Below are positions 1 through 8,315 of a stretch of DNA of 64,000 nt, one piece after another. How positions within the stretch are numbered: position 1 is the stretch's first letter; each line of letters opens with the position of its first letter. Location: positions 45,860-109,859 of the forward strand of contig CAKSWY010000004.1 of the NCBI GenBank assembly GCA_934513685.1, read 5' to 3'. Under the pieces are notes generated by a model. The model saw only the letters and a program-made list of their open reading frames with translations, was not told where the DNA came from and searched no databases. The stretch is from an uncultured Oscillospiraceae bacterium. GTDB lineage: Bacteria; Bacillota; Clostridia; Oscillospirales; Ruminococcaceae. The position numbers were made by a program, and so were the translations under genes.

Positions 1-1644
1 CACCATTTCCCCGGCGCAAAGGTCATTCGGCTGGAGCAGAATTACCGCTCCACCTCCAACATTCTGGACGCGGCCAACTGCGTCATTAAGAACAACCATG
101 GCCGCAAGGGTAAAACCCTGTGGACCGAAAACGGCGAGGGTGCGAAGGTGCACCACTACGAAGCCGAAAACGAGCAGGACGAGGCCAGCCACATCGCCAC
201 TGTGATCGGCCAGAATCTGCGCAAGGGCGCAAAACTGCGCGACCATGCGGTGCTGTACCGGATGAACGCCCAGTCGAACCCCGTGGAAACCTATTTCGCC
301 CGTGCGGGCATTCCCTACAAAATCGTGGGCGGCCAACGCTTCTACGACCGCAAGGAAATCAAGGACATTGTGTCCTATATGTCGGTGGTGGCCAACCCGC
401 AGGACGACCTGCGGCTGCGGCGCATCATCAACGAACCGGCCCGCAAGATCGGCGCCACCACCTTGGAAAAGATGGCGCAGATTGCCGCACGGGAGGGAAC
501 CTGGCTGCTGGATGTGTGCCGCCGGGCGGATCAGTTCCCGGAACTGGGCCGTACTTCGGCCCCGCTGCTGAAGTTTTACCAGCTGTATCAGCAGCTGAAG
601 GAGGCGGCGGACACGCTGCCGCTGGACGAATTTGCCGCCAAGGTGATGGAGCTGAGCGGCTACGAGGCCATGCTGAAGGCGGCCGGGGATGAGGGCGCGG
701 CCCGTTTGGAAAACCTGGGCCAGTTGATCTCCAGCGTGAAAACCTATGCGGACCAGAAAGGCCCGGAGGCCAGCCTGGAGGGATTCTTGGAAGAGGTAGC
801 CCTAATCTCGGATCTGGACAGCTACGACCAGGACACCGACGTGGTGGTGATGATGACCATGCACGCGGCCAAGGGCCTGGAGTTCGACTATGTGTTCATT
901 CTGGGCATGGAAGAGGGCGTGTTCCCCAGTGAGCTGAGCCGCTATTCGGATGAGGATCTGGAGGAAGAGCGGCGGCTGTGCTATGTGGGCATTACCCGCG
1001 CCAAAAAGGAATTGTACCTCTCGTCCAGTCAGAGCCGGATGATCTTTGGCCAGACCCGGCGCAACCGCCCCAGCCGCTTTTTGGAGGAGATCGACGCGAA
1101 CCTGTTGGAAGAGGAGCAAAGCCCCAACCTGCAGCGTTCGTGGGGCGGCGCGAGCCGCAGTGAGTATGCCGGGTACGGCGGTGGGTACGGAGGTGCCTAT
1201 GGCGGCGGCTACGGCGGCCGGGCAGCCGGCGGTGCAAACCGCGGCTACCTGAACAACGAATACAATCGCGCCTCCGGCCGGGGGTATGGTCAGGGCAGCT
1301 TCGGCCAGGGCGGAACGGCCCGAACCGGCTACGGAAGCGGCTACGACGGCACTGCGGGCCGCGGCACGGCCGGGCAGACCATCGGCCAGAGGGCCGCGCA
1401 GGAGCACCCCGGTGCCCGGCGCTGGACCAGCGCCACGGCTTCGGCTGGGGCCCCGGCGCAGAAGGCGGGCGAGAAGCCCAGCTTCCAGCCGGGCGATCTG
1501 GTGAACCACAAGGTGTTTGGCCGCGGCCAGGTGCTGAAGGTGACGCCGGTGGCAGGCGACACCATTGTGGAGATCCGTTTTGACCGGGTCGGCGTGAAAA
1601 AAACCATGGCCAACTATGCGCCCATTACCCTCATTAAGGAATAA
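1..1644 (+). CDS. pcrA: UvrD/PcrA-type DNA helicase, 3' part (5' end outside window)
   Basis: Superfamily 1A 3'-5' DNA helicase of repair and replication restart. The frame is open from base 1, so only the last 547 residues are present. Visible are motif IV (EQNYRSTSNIL, near base 40), motif V (TMHAAKGLEFDYVFILGMEE, near base 855) and motif VI (LCYVGITRAKKEL, near base 980), which carry the ATP-coupling arginine and the strand-binding residues. After motif VI comes an unusual Gly/Tyr-rich stretch (bases about 1165-1380). The end is a Tudor-like C-terminal domain of the PcrA type (PGDLVNHKVFGRGQVL), which in the family contacts RNA polymerase. The N-terminal Walker A lies outside the window. 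The family assignment is secure; the choice of pcrA over another UvrD paralogue rests on the C-terminal domain. thyX begins 14 bases downstream. Confidence 0.95.
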   Translation, partial: HHFPGAKVIRLEQNYRSTSNILDAANCVIKNNHGRKGKTLWTENGEGAKVHHYEAENEQDEASHIATVIGQNLRKGAKLRDHAVLYRMNAQSNPVETYFARAGIPYKIVGGQRFYDRKEIKDIVSYMSVVANPQDDLRLRRIINEPARKIGATTLEKMAQIAAREGTWLLDVCRRADQFPELGRTSAPLLKFYQLYQQLKEAADTLPLDEFAAKVMELSGYEAMLKAAGDEGAARLENLGQLISSVKTYADQKGPEASLEGFLEEVALISDLDSYDQDTDVVVMMTMHAAKGLEFDYVFILGMEEGVFPSELSRYSDEDLEEERRLCYVGITRAKKELYLSSSQSRMIFGQTRRNRPSRFLEEIDANLLEEEQSPNLQRSWGGASRSEYAGYGGGYGGAYGGGYGGRAAGGANRGYLNNEYNRASGRGYGQGSFGQGGTARTGYGSGYDGTAGRGTAGQTIGQRAAQEHPGARRWTSATASAGAPAQKAGEKPSFQPGDLVNHKVFGRGQVLKVTPVAGDTIVEIRFDRVGVKKTMANYAPITLIKE

Positions 1645-1658
1645 AAAAGGTGAAGAAA

Positions 1659-2438
1659 ATGCTGAAAGTTTCATTGATCGCTCATACGCCGGAGCCGGAA
1701 AAGGTTGTGGCGGCCGCCGCAAAACTCTGCTACTCCAATGCGCACATTGATGACCTGCTGGATGGGCTTACCCCCGAAAAAAGTGCGGATTTTGTGCGGA
1801 TGCTGGCCCGTATGGGCCACGAAAGTCCCACCGAGCACGCCAGCTTTACCTTTGCCATTGAGGGTGTGAGCCGCAGCCTGCTGGCGCAGATCACCCGGCA
1901 CCGCATTGCCAGCTTCAGCGTGCAGAGCCAGCGCTATGTGCGGCTGGATCAGTTTGAATATGTGACCCCGCCCGCCGTGGAAGAGGACCCGGAGGGGCTG
2001 GCAGCCTTTGAGCAGGCCATGGCCGAAGAGGCGGAGCACTACCGCCGCATCGCCGCGGTGCTGAAGGAAGGGCACATCCGCCAGCTGGTGGCGCAGGGCA
2101 TGGACGAGGAAAAGGCCGCCAAGAAGGCCGAGAAAATGGCCATTGAGGATGCCCGCTTTGTGCTGCCCAACGCCTGCACTACGAAAATGATCGTGACCAT
2201 GAACGCCCGCAGCCTGCAGAACTTTTTCCATCACCGTTGCTGCAACCGGGCCCAGTGGGAGATTCGGGAGCTGGCGGAGCAGATGTTCAAGCTGGTGTAT
2301 GAGGTGGCCCCGGCGCTGTTCGAGGCGGCCGGCCCCTCCTGTGTGGCAGGCCCCTGCCCGGAAGGCAAGATGAGCTGCGGCCGGGCGGATGAGATGCGCG
2401 CCCATTACGCCGCGCTGAAGAAAGGAGCCAACCGGTGA
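1659..2438 (+). CDS. thyX: Flavin-dependent thymidylate synthase ThyX
   Basis: Converts dUMP to dTMP using FAD, NADPH and methylenetetrahydrofolate, replacing the classical ThyA. The protein has 259 residues. The ThyX signature appears as RHRIASFSVQSQRY, matching RHRxxSxxxxSxR for dUMP and FAD binding, and is followed by the characteristic C-terminal NARSLQNFFHHRCCNRAQWE. A GTG at 1650 is in frame, but AGGTGA at 1648-1653 sits at ribosome-binding distance from the ATG at 1659, so I prefer 1659. The stop overlaps the GTG start of tmk by four bases (GTGA), so the two are translationally coupled and form a dTMP to dTDP cassette. Confidence 0.96.
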   Translation: MLKVSLIAHTPEPEKVVAAAAKLCYSNAHIDDLLDGLTPEKSADFVRMLARMGHESPTEHASFTFAIEGVSRSLLAQITRHRIASFSVQSQRYVRLDQFEYVTPPAVEEDPEGLAAFEQAMAEEAEHYRRIAAVLKEGHIRQLVAQGMDEEKAAKKAEKMAIEDARFVLPNACTTKMIVTMNARSLQNFFHHRCCNRAQWEIRELAEQMFKLVYEVAPALFEAAGPSCVAGPCPEGKMSCGRADEMRAHYAALKKGANR

Positions 2439-3121
2439 AGGGCCATTTGATCGTGCTGGAAGGGCTGGACGGCAGCGGCAAGGCGACCCAGGCCGGGCTT
2501 CTGGTACAGGCGCTGGAGCGGCAGGGCCTTCCGGTGCGGAAGATCAGCTTCCCCAATTATGAAAGCCCCGCCTGTGAACCGGTTAAAATGTATCTGGCGG
2601 GGGAGTTCGGCCAGAAACCCGGAGACGTGAACGCCTATGCGGCCTCCACCTTTTATGCGGTGGACCGATACGCCAGCTTCCAGAAGGACTGGCGGGCATA
2701 TTATGACGACGGCGGCGTGGTGATCGCAGACCGCTACACCACCAGCAACGGCATTCATCAGTGCTCGAAGCTGCCGAGGGAAGAGTGGGACGCCTATCTG
2801 GACTGGCTGTTTGAATTTGAGTATGAAAAACTGGGCATCCCGGAGCCGGAGCAGGTGATCTACCTGCAGGTGGACCCGCAGGTAAGCCAGGCGCTGATGA
2901 CCGGCCGCTATCAGGGGGACGAAACCCGGAAGGACATCCACGAGCGGGATGTGGAATACCTGAAGGCCAGCCGCCGTGCGGCGGAGTACTGTGCCGATCG
3001 GTTCCACTGGCAGCGGGTGCGCTGCGATGAGAACGGCGCCATGCGCCCGATCGAGGACATTCACCGGGAAATTCTTGCGCTGGTTTTGAAACATCGGGAA
3101 GAGTCCGTTCGTTATCAATAA
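2435..3121 (+). CDS. tmk: Thymidylate kinase
   Basis: Phosphorylates dTMP to dTDP with ATP. The protein has 228 residues, a normal length. The P-loop is at the N terminus (EGLDGSGKATQ), where Ala replaces the common second Thr. The DRYTTSNGIHQ segment is the DR(Y/W) nucleotide-binding motif, and GDETRKDIHERD lies in the lid region. The GTG start overlaps the thyX stop. Upstream AAAGGAG inside the thyX 3' end is the ribosome-binding site. Pairing with thyX makes the role unambiguous. Confidence 0.95.
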   Translation: MKGHLIVLEGLDGSGKATQAGLLVQALERQGLPVRKISFPNYESPACEPVKMYLAGEFGQKPGDVNAYAASTFYAVDRYASFQKDWRAYYDDGGVVIADRYTTSNGIHQCSKLPREEWDAYLDWLFEFEYEKLGIPEPEQVIYLQVDPQVSQALMTGRYQGDETRKDIHERDVEYLKASRRAAEYCADRFHWQRVRCDENGAMRPIEDIHREILALVLKHREESVRYQ

Positions 3122-3175
3122 GAAATTGTGGACCGGCAGAGGAATGCAGCTGCCGTTGAGGGGAGTGAAGCGAAT

Positions 3176-3991
3176 ATGCGGATTGCTGAAAAAAAGGATC
3201 TGGATGCTTTGTGTAGGTTGTTCGAAAACGCCCATCACGCCAGCCTGGACTATGCCCGGATGGCGCTGGAGCGGTTTGCCGGTGTGGAGCACCTGCTGGT
3301 GGAGGATGGGCCGAACGGCCCGGAGGCCTTTGTGTGCGCGGTGCCGGTGACACTTGGGCCGAGAAACGGCGTGTACTTTTACGGCCTGAGTGCCCCGCAG
3401 GGCCGGGAGGCGGAGGTTCTGCACAAGGCGGAAGAGTGGGTGCATGAGGACGGCGTGACCTTTGCGGTGGCCCGGCCCCGCACGGCGGAGCAATGGGCGC
3501 TGTACACCGAAAATGGCTACCAGAAAGCGTTCGGCACCCGGCGGCTGAGCCGCGCCATCCGGCGCAATTTGTGGGCACAAGCGGACTTTGACGCCGTGAC
3601 GGTGCGCACGCTGGAGCAGCTTCGGCGCCAGTATGCACCGGACAGCGTCTGCCTGCCGTCTCACGCCCTGGTGGAAGTTATGACCGACCTGTACAGCCGC
3701 GGCCTGACCATCGTTTCCAGCGAGGAAGGGTACGGGATGTATTTCCAAAAAGGGGAGACCCTGCACTTTATTGAGCTGTTTGCAATCGGGGACCGCCCGG
3801 CCGAGAAGCTGATGGAGGCCGCCCGGGAAAAGGTTGGGGCCGAACGGGCCGAGCTGCTGCTTGGCACCGAGCAGACCCTGTTTTTGGGCGAGGGAAGCCG
3901 GGAAGATTACGGCTGCATCCGCTTCTTCGGCCGCCCCTTTGACGTGACGGAGAGCTACATGCGGCTGATGCTGGATGCAGCACAAGAGTAA
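3176..3991 (+). CDS. GNAT-like acetyltransferase family protein
   Basis: A protein of 271 residues. The N terminus (MRIAEKKDLDALCRLFENA) and the pattern of short strands with VEHLLVEDGPNGPEAFVCAV resemble the first half of GCN5-related N-acetyltransferases, and a second, weaker repeat follows (about 170-270). I do not see a clean acetyl-CoA pyrophosphate loop, so catalytic activity is uncertain. An in-frame GTG at 3128 exists, but GAGGGGAG at 3158-3165 favours the ATG at 3176. It lies between tmk and mltG with short gaps, probably in the same transcript. No substrate can be inferred. Confidence 0.6.
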   Translation: MRIAEKKDLDALCRLFENAHHASLDYARMALERFAGVEHLLVEDGPNGPEAFVCAVPVTLGPRNGVYFYGLSAPQGREAEVLHKAEEWVHEDGVTFAVARPRTAEQWALYTENGYQKAFGTRRLSRAIRRNLWAQADFDAVTVRTLEQLRRQYAPDSVCLPSHALVEVMTDLYSRGLTIVSSEEGYGMYFQKGETLHFIELFAIGDRPAEKLMEAAREKVGAERAELLLGTEQTLFLGEGSREDYGCIRFFGRPFDVTESYMRLMLDAAQE

Positions 3992-4001
3992 GGAGTAAAT
4001 C

Positions 4002-5132
4002 ATGCAGGAAAAGCCGAAGAAAAAACGGGGATGTGCCCCGCTGCTGGTGGTTCTGGTGCTGGTCGTGGTGCTGGCGGCCGTGGCAGCGGTGACGGTTCTG
4101 GGAGAAGTAAAGGGCGGCGCCCCCGGCGCAGATGTGACCGTGAGCATTGCGCAGGGCAGCGGTGTGGCAAGCATCAGCAAGCAGCTGGCGGATGCGGGCG
4201 TGATTCGCTTTCCGCAGGTGTTCCGCCTGTATGTGAAGCAGTCCGGCAAAGCCAGTCAGCTGCAGTACGGTGATTTTACCCTGCACAAGGGCATGGGATA
4301 TGATGCGCTGATCGACGCGCTGAGCCAGTATGCCGCCGCGGACACCGTGACTCTGACCTTCCCGGAGGGAACCCCGGCGCTGGGCATTGCCCAGGCCATG
4401 GAGAACGCCGGGCTGTGCTCGGCTGAGGAGTTCCTGGCCTGCGCCAACGGGGAGGACGGAAGCGATTTCTCTCAGTACGACTTCTGGACCCGGATTCCGG
4501 ACAACGAGAACCGTTTTATGAAGTGCGAGGGGTATCTGTTCCCGGAAACCTACGAGTTCTATAAGGACGATACCGTGTACAATTACGTAAACACGTTCTA
4601 CAGCGAGTTTGACCGCCGTGTGGATGGCGAACTGCTGGACAAGGTGGACGCCTCCGGCATGAGCCTGGAGGACGTGGTGATTCTAGCTTCGTTTGTGCAG
4701 GAAGAGGCCGGAAACGAGGAGGACCGGAATGTGGCCGAGGTGTTCCTGAACCGGCTGGCGGAAGGCTCGCCCTATCCCCGGCTGGAGAGCAACGCCAGCA
4801 GCTACGTGCAGGACCCGAATGACAACAATTATCTCTACAACTGGGTGGCCCCGTACTACGGCGGTTGGGAGAATCTGCCCGAGGGGCTGTACAACGCCTA
4901 CAACACGTACAGCTGTGAGGGTCTGCCTGCCGGGCCGATCTCCAACCCGGGCCTGGCGGCCATGGAGGCCGTGGTGGATCCGAACACGGAGCTGGTGGGC
5001 GAACAGGGCGGAAGCCCCTGCTACTTCTTTGTGACGGACCTGTCCGGCAAATACTACTATGCGTCCACGTTTGAAGAGCATCAGGCCAATGTGCGCACGG
5101 CGCAAAGCGTGAACCAGAAGCTGGGCGGCTGA
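4002..5132 (+). CDS. mltG: Endolytic murein transglycosylase MltG (YceG-like)
   Basis: Cleaves nascent peptidoglycan strands at the membrane and is thought to set glycan length. The protein has 376 residues. A basic start (MQEKPKKKRG) is followed by one transmembrane anchor (about 12-37), then a LysM-like part and the catalytic domain. ASFVQEEAGNEEDRNVAEVF contains the conserved catalytic Glu region. The usual SDPT substrate loop is altered to ESNASSY, while GLPAGPISNPGLAAM is the conserved C-terminal signature. It is followed 60 bases later by a U32-family gene, the same neighbourhood (yrrL-yrrN/O) seen in many Firmicutes. Confidence 0.93.
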   Translation: MQEKPKKKRGCAPLLVVLVLVVVLAAVAAVTVLGEVKGGAPGADVTVSIAQGSGVASISKQLADAGVIRFPQVFRLYVKQSGKASQLQYGDFTLHKGMGYDALIDALSQYAAADTVTLTFPEGTPALGIAQAMENAGLCSAEEFLACANGEDGSDFSQYDFWTRIPDNENRFMKCEGYLFPETYEFYKDDTVYNYVNTFYSEFDRRVDGELLDKVDASGMSLEDVVILASFVQEEAGNEEDRNVAEVFLNRLAEGSPYPRLESNASSYVQDPNDNNYLYNWVAPYYGGWENLPEGLYNAYNTYSCEGLPAGPISNPGLAAMEAVVDPNTELVGEQGGSPCYFFVTDLSGKYYYASTFEEHQANVRTAQSVNQKLGG

Positions 5133-5192
5133 ATAGACAGGCGCAGCATGGCCAAAACCGGCTGAAATGCAGAAGAGAAAGGATACAAAACC

Positions 5193-6428
5193 ATGTTGGA
5201 GCGACCGGAATTGCTCAGCCCGGCGGGTGACCTGGAACGTTTGAAATATGCGGTAATGTTTGGGGCGGATGCCGTATATGCGGGCTTGCCCGAGTTTGGA
5301 ATGCGCACGGCACCGAAGAATTTCACCCCGGAGCAGCTGCAGGAGGGATGTGTGTTTGCCCATGCCCGCGGCCGCAAGGTGTATCTGACCATGAACACCC
5401 TGCCCACCAATGAGGAGATGGACCGCCTGCCGGAAGCCATTCGCGCCGCCCAGCAGACGGGGGTGGATGCGCTGATCGTGGCCGATCTGGGCGTGCTGGC
5501 GATGGCGAAGGAACTGGCGCCAGAGATGCCCATTCACTTTTCCACCCAGATGGGCATTACCAACTACGGCGCTGCCACAGCGGCCTACCGCATGGGGGCC
5601 AGCCGGGTGGTTCTGGCGCGGGAACTGAGCCTTCAGGACGTTGCCCGCATCCGAGACAAGACGCCGCCGGAACTGGAAATCGAGGCCTTTGTGCACGGTG
5701 CCATGTGCATGAGCGTTTCGGGACGCTGCCTGCTGAGCCAGTATCTGACCGGGCGGGACGGAAACCGGGGCCAGTGTGCCCAGCCCTGCCGCTGGAAGTA
5801 CCACATTGCGGAGGAAACCCGTCCCGGCCAGTGGATGGAGATCGGCGAAACGCCGGAAGGCAGCTACATCCTGAATGCAGACGACATGTGCACGGCCCCG
5901 TTCCTGGATCTGATCTGCCAGGCGGGCGTGGACAGCCTGAAAATTGAGGGCCGCGCAAAAACGGCCTACTATGTGGCCTCGGTCACCAGTGCGTACCGGC
6001 AGGCGCTGGATGCCTTTTTGCAGGACCCGGAGCACTACCAGCTGCCCCAGCAGGCGCTGGACGAGCTGACCCGCACCAGCCACCGGCACTATTCCCCGGG
6101 CTTTTACTTCGGCCGGGAACACGCTGCCCAGAGCACCCAGCGGGGCGGTTACATTCGGGAATGGGAGTTCATCGGCGTGGTGGAAGGCTGGAAAAATGGG
6201 GTGGCCCACTGCACCCAGCGAGGGAAATTTACCCTGGGTGAGACCATTGAGGCCCTGTGCCCGGACGGCCGGGTGGTGCCCATCACGCCGGAATGGATCG
6301 AAAACGGAGAAGGCGAGCGCGTGGAAGCCACACCCCATGCCATGATGGAATACACCATTCCCTGCGCGGAACCGCTGGGTCCGTACACCCTTCTGCGCCG
6401 CCCCACCGGGGAAGCAAAGCAGGGATGA
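5193..6428 (+). CDS. Peptidase U32 family protein, probable tRNA hydroxylation protein TrhP type
   Basis: A protein of 411 residues with the U32 opening (ELLSPAGDLERLKYAVMFGA) and the family core (SGRCLLSQYLTGRDGNRGQC followed by AQPCRW). The Cys residues of this core are conserved in the family. Characterised U32 members linked to tRNA (TrhP, formerly YegQ/YrrO/YrrN) take part in 5-hydroxyuridine formation at tRNA position 34, and older annotation as collagenase is weakly supported. The C-terminal part (about 300-411) is the U32 beta-barrel-like domain. Placement after mltG matches conserved Firmicutes synteny. TrhP versus RlhA function cannot be decided from sequence alone. Confidence 0.85.
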   Translation: MLERPELLSPAGDLERLKYAVMFGADAVYAGLPEFGMRTAPKNFTPEQLQEGCVFAHARGRKVYLTMNTLPTNEEMDRLPEAIRAAQQTGVDALIVADLGVLAMAKELAPEMPIHFSTQMGITNYGAATAAYRMGASRVVLARELSLQDVARIRDKTPPELEIEAFVHGAMCMSVSGRCLLSQYLTGRDGNRGQCAQPCRWKYHIAEETRPGQWMEIGETPEGSYILNADDMCTAPFLDLICQAGVDSLKIEGRAKTAYYVASVTSAYRQALDAFLQDPEHYQLPQQALDELTRTSHRHYSPGFYFGREHAAQSTQRGGYIREWEFIGVVEGWKNGVAHCTQRGKFTLGETIEALCPDGRVVPITPEWIENGEGERVEATPHAMMEYTIPCAEPLGPYTLLRRPTGEAKQG

Positions 6429-6475
6429 CTTCGGTTTGATCCGGTATCCGGTCAAAAAGAAAAATAGAAATGAAA

Positions 6476-6531
6476 AATCCCCTCCACAGGGCGGGCCGTT
6501 GCGGCCGGTGCCTGTGGAGGGGATTCTTTTT
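6476..6531. terminator. Bidirectional terminator between U32 gene and ACT gene
   Basis: A 15-bp perfect stem (arms 6476-6490 and 6511-6525) is followed by CTTTTTT on the plus strand and by a T-rich run on the minus strand. It ends both converging transcription units. Confidence 0.9.
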
Positions 6532-6589
6532 GCAGCAAAGCAGCTGTTGCGTTTGAAATTCGCCAAAAAGATGCGCTTATAGATCGGCG

Positions 6590-7054
6590 TTACAGATTAA
6601 AAGCCTTGTGCAGGGCTTCCAGCGCGGTGTCCTCATCGTTTTCGTGAATCAGCAGCGAGATGTCCAGGTCGCTGGTGGTGATGAGGGAGATGTCCACACC
6701 CGCTTCGCTCAGGGCGGACATGGCGCGGGCGGCCACACCCACACTGTTGACCATCTCTTCGCCGAACAGATTCAGCTTGCTGTAACCGCCGCTGATGAGG
6801 GGGACGCTCTGTGCCCGGCCGCCGGTCAGGGCGGGCAGGCTCTTCATCACGGTGGCAAAGTCGCTGTAATTGGCGGTGAAGCTGTAATCCACGCTGGCAC
6901 CGTGGGGAATGCTCTGGCAGATCATGTCCAGAACCACGCCTTCACGGGCGAACACGTTCAGATGCTCCGCCAGGTTTGCGGCGCTGTACTCCGCACCGGG
7001 GAAGGTGATGAGCATGATGTTCTGCTGGCTGGTAATTTTCGATACTCCGTACAT
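6590..7054 (-). CDS. Free-standing ACT-domain protein resembling the aspartokinase regulatory subunit
   Basis: A protein of 154 residues made of two ACT modules. The sequence IMLITFPG near the start and FGEEMVNSVGVAARAMSALS in the second half, followed by TTSDLDISLLIHEND, match the C-terminal regulatory region of lysine-sensitive aspartokinases, equivalent to the beta subunit of the Bacillus enzyme. No kinase catalytic domain is attached. An in-frame TTG at 7078 exists, but GGAGG about 11 bases upstream of the ATG at 7054 supports the later start. It is the last gene of the riboswitch-led asd-dapA-dapB-capA series, so a regulatory role in aspartate-family synthesis is a reasonable inference. 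Its partner is unknown. Confidence 0.85.
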   Translation of the reverse strand: MYGVSKITSQQNIMLITFPGAEYSAANLAEHLNVFAREGVVLDMICQSIPHGASVDYSFTANYSDFATVMKSLPALTGGRAQSVPLISGGYSKLNLFGEEMVNSVGVAARAMSALSEAGVDISLITTSDLDISLLIHENDEDTALEALHKAFNL

Positions 7055-7088
7055 ACTGTAAAAACCTCCGCTCTGCAAAAAGCATTGC

Positions 7089-8315
7089 TTATAAATCCAG
7101 AAATTCCTCGTTTACATACTGAGTCAATACCTTGCGGATGTACTCCGGGCCAAATTCCGGATGTTTGGCCCGCACGCCGTGGCTGTTTGCCAGCTCGTCC
7201 GGGTAGTCCTTCAAAAGATACACGCGGATGTTGCTGTAACCGCCGTCGTAGTGGTTGATAACCGGATGAAGCACCGGGCTGTGGATGGCGGTTTGGCTGG
7301 TGCCGTCGGGGTAATCCACCTTTTCAATCTGAAGGTCCAGAATCAGGCCGATCATCTCGTCCGGCTGGGACTGGGCGCTGATGAAATTGCCCAGGGAATA
7401 GGCAACAAAGGCCTGCCGCCCGTCCACACTGGTAAGCCACTGGGCGTCCTGCACCACATGGGGATGGGTGCCCAGAATCACATCCGCGCCCCAATCCACC
7501 TGCTGCTGGGCCAGCGCACGCTGTGCGTCGGTGACAATGTGGCTGTCCTCCACGCCCCAATGGTCGCTCACCACCACCAGGTCCGCCTGCTGGCGGGCCT
7601 GGCGGATCTGCCGCTCCATCACATCGGTCTGGCTGGTGTAAATTACGGTGGCCTCCGCACTGGAAGGGGTGGGAATTCCGTTGGTGTGCTCAGTGTAAGC
7701 GAGGTAGGCAATGCGAACCCCGTTCACCTCCTGATAGGCAATCTCCGGGGATTCCGCAATTTCCGTGTCATAGCTGCGCGGTTGGTCGGCGGGATGGTGC
7801 TCGGCGTTGGTGTACAGGCCGCAGGTCACCACATCGTCGGGCATGGCGGCCCAGTAAGCGCGGGTGGCCGCAATGCCGGCAGCGCCGCGGTCGTAGGTGT
7901 GGTTGTTGGACATACTGAATACCCGGAACCCAATGTCGTACAGGGTGCGGCCCATTTCTCCGGGGGTGGAGAAGGCGGGGTAATCCGAAGGCTCCAGCGT
8001 ATCGCTGATGAGCGTCTCCTGATTGATCCAGTTGATGTCAGACTGCCGGTAAAAATCCAGCATGTTCTGGTAGCAATATTCAAAATCATAGCCGTTGCCG
8101 CCGGCACGGCGGTTGGCCTGTTTGTAAATGCTGCTGTGAATCAGGTTGTCGCCGGTGGCGGAAAAGCGCAGTTCGGTGACGACTGGCTGCGGTTCCGGGG
8201 TGGCGGTTGGCTCTGGGGTAGCCGTGGCAGCGGGTGCAGCCGCCGGAATGGAGCCGCAGCCTGCAAGTAGGCCCAGGGCCAGCGTCAGCGCCGCCAGGCG
8301 CGCCCGCAGCCTCAA
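7089..8315 (-). CDS. CapA-like lipoprotein (PGA_cap metallophosphatase fold)
   Basis: A protein of 408 residues. The N terminus is a lipoprotein signal with lipobox LLAGC (Cys about residue 20), then a Pro/Thr-rich spacer and the PGA_cap domain. The domain shows FSATGDNLIHS, SDHWGVED, ADVILGTHPHVVQ and YSLGNFIS, the metal-binding signatures of the family related to poly-gamma-glutamate CapA. It is anchored outside the membrane. The start is TTG overlapping the dapB stop (TTGA), so translation is coupled to dapB. No capB or capC genes are nearby, so capsule synthesis is doubtful. Many such proteins have no known substrate. Confidence 0.85.
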   Translation of the reverse strand: MRLRARLAALTLALGLLAGCGSIPAAAPAATATPEPTATPEPQPVVTELRFSATGDNLIHSSIYKQANRRAGGNGYDFEYCYQNMLDFYRQSDINWINQETLISDTLEPSDYPAFSTPGEMGRTLYDIGFRVFSMSNNHTYDRGAAGIAATRAYWAAMPDDVVTCGLYTNAEHHPADQPRSYDTEIAESPEIAYQEVNGVRIAYLAYTEHTNGIPTPSSAEATVIYTSQTDVMERQIRQARQQADLVVVSDHWGVEDSHIVTDAQRALAQQQVDWGADVILGTHPHVVQDAQWLTSVDGRQAFVAYSLGNFISAQSQPDEMIGLILDLQIEKVDYPDGTSQTAIHSPVLHPVINHYDGGYSNIRVYLLKDYPDELANSHGVRAKHPEFGPEYIRKVLTQYVNEEFLDL

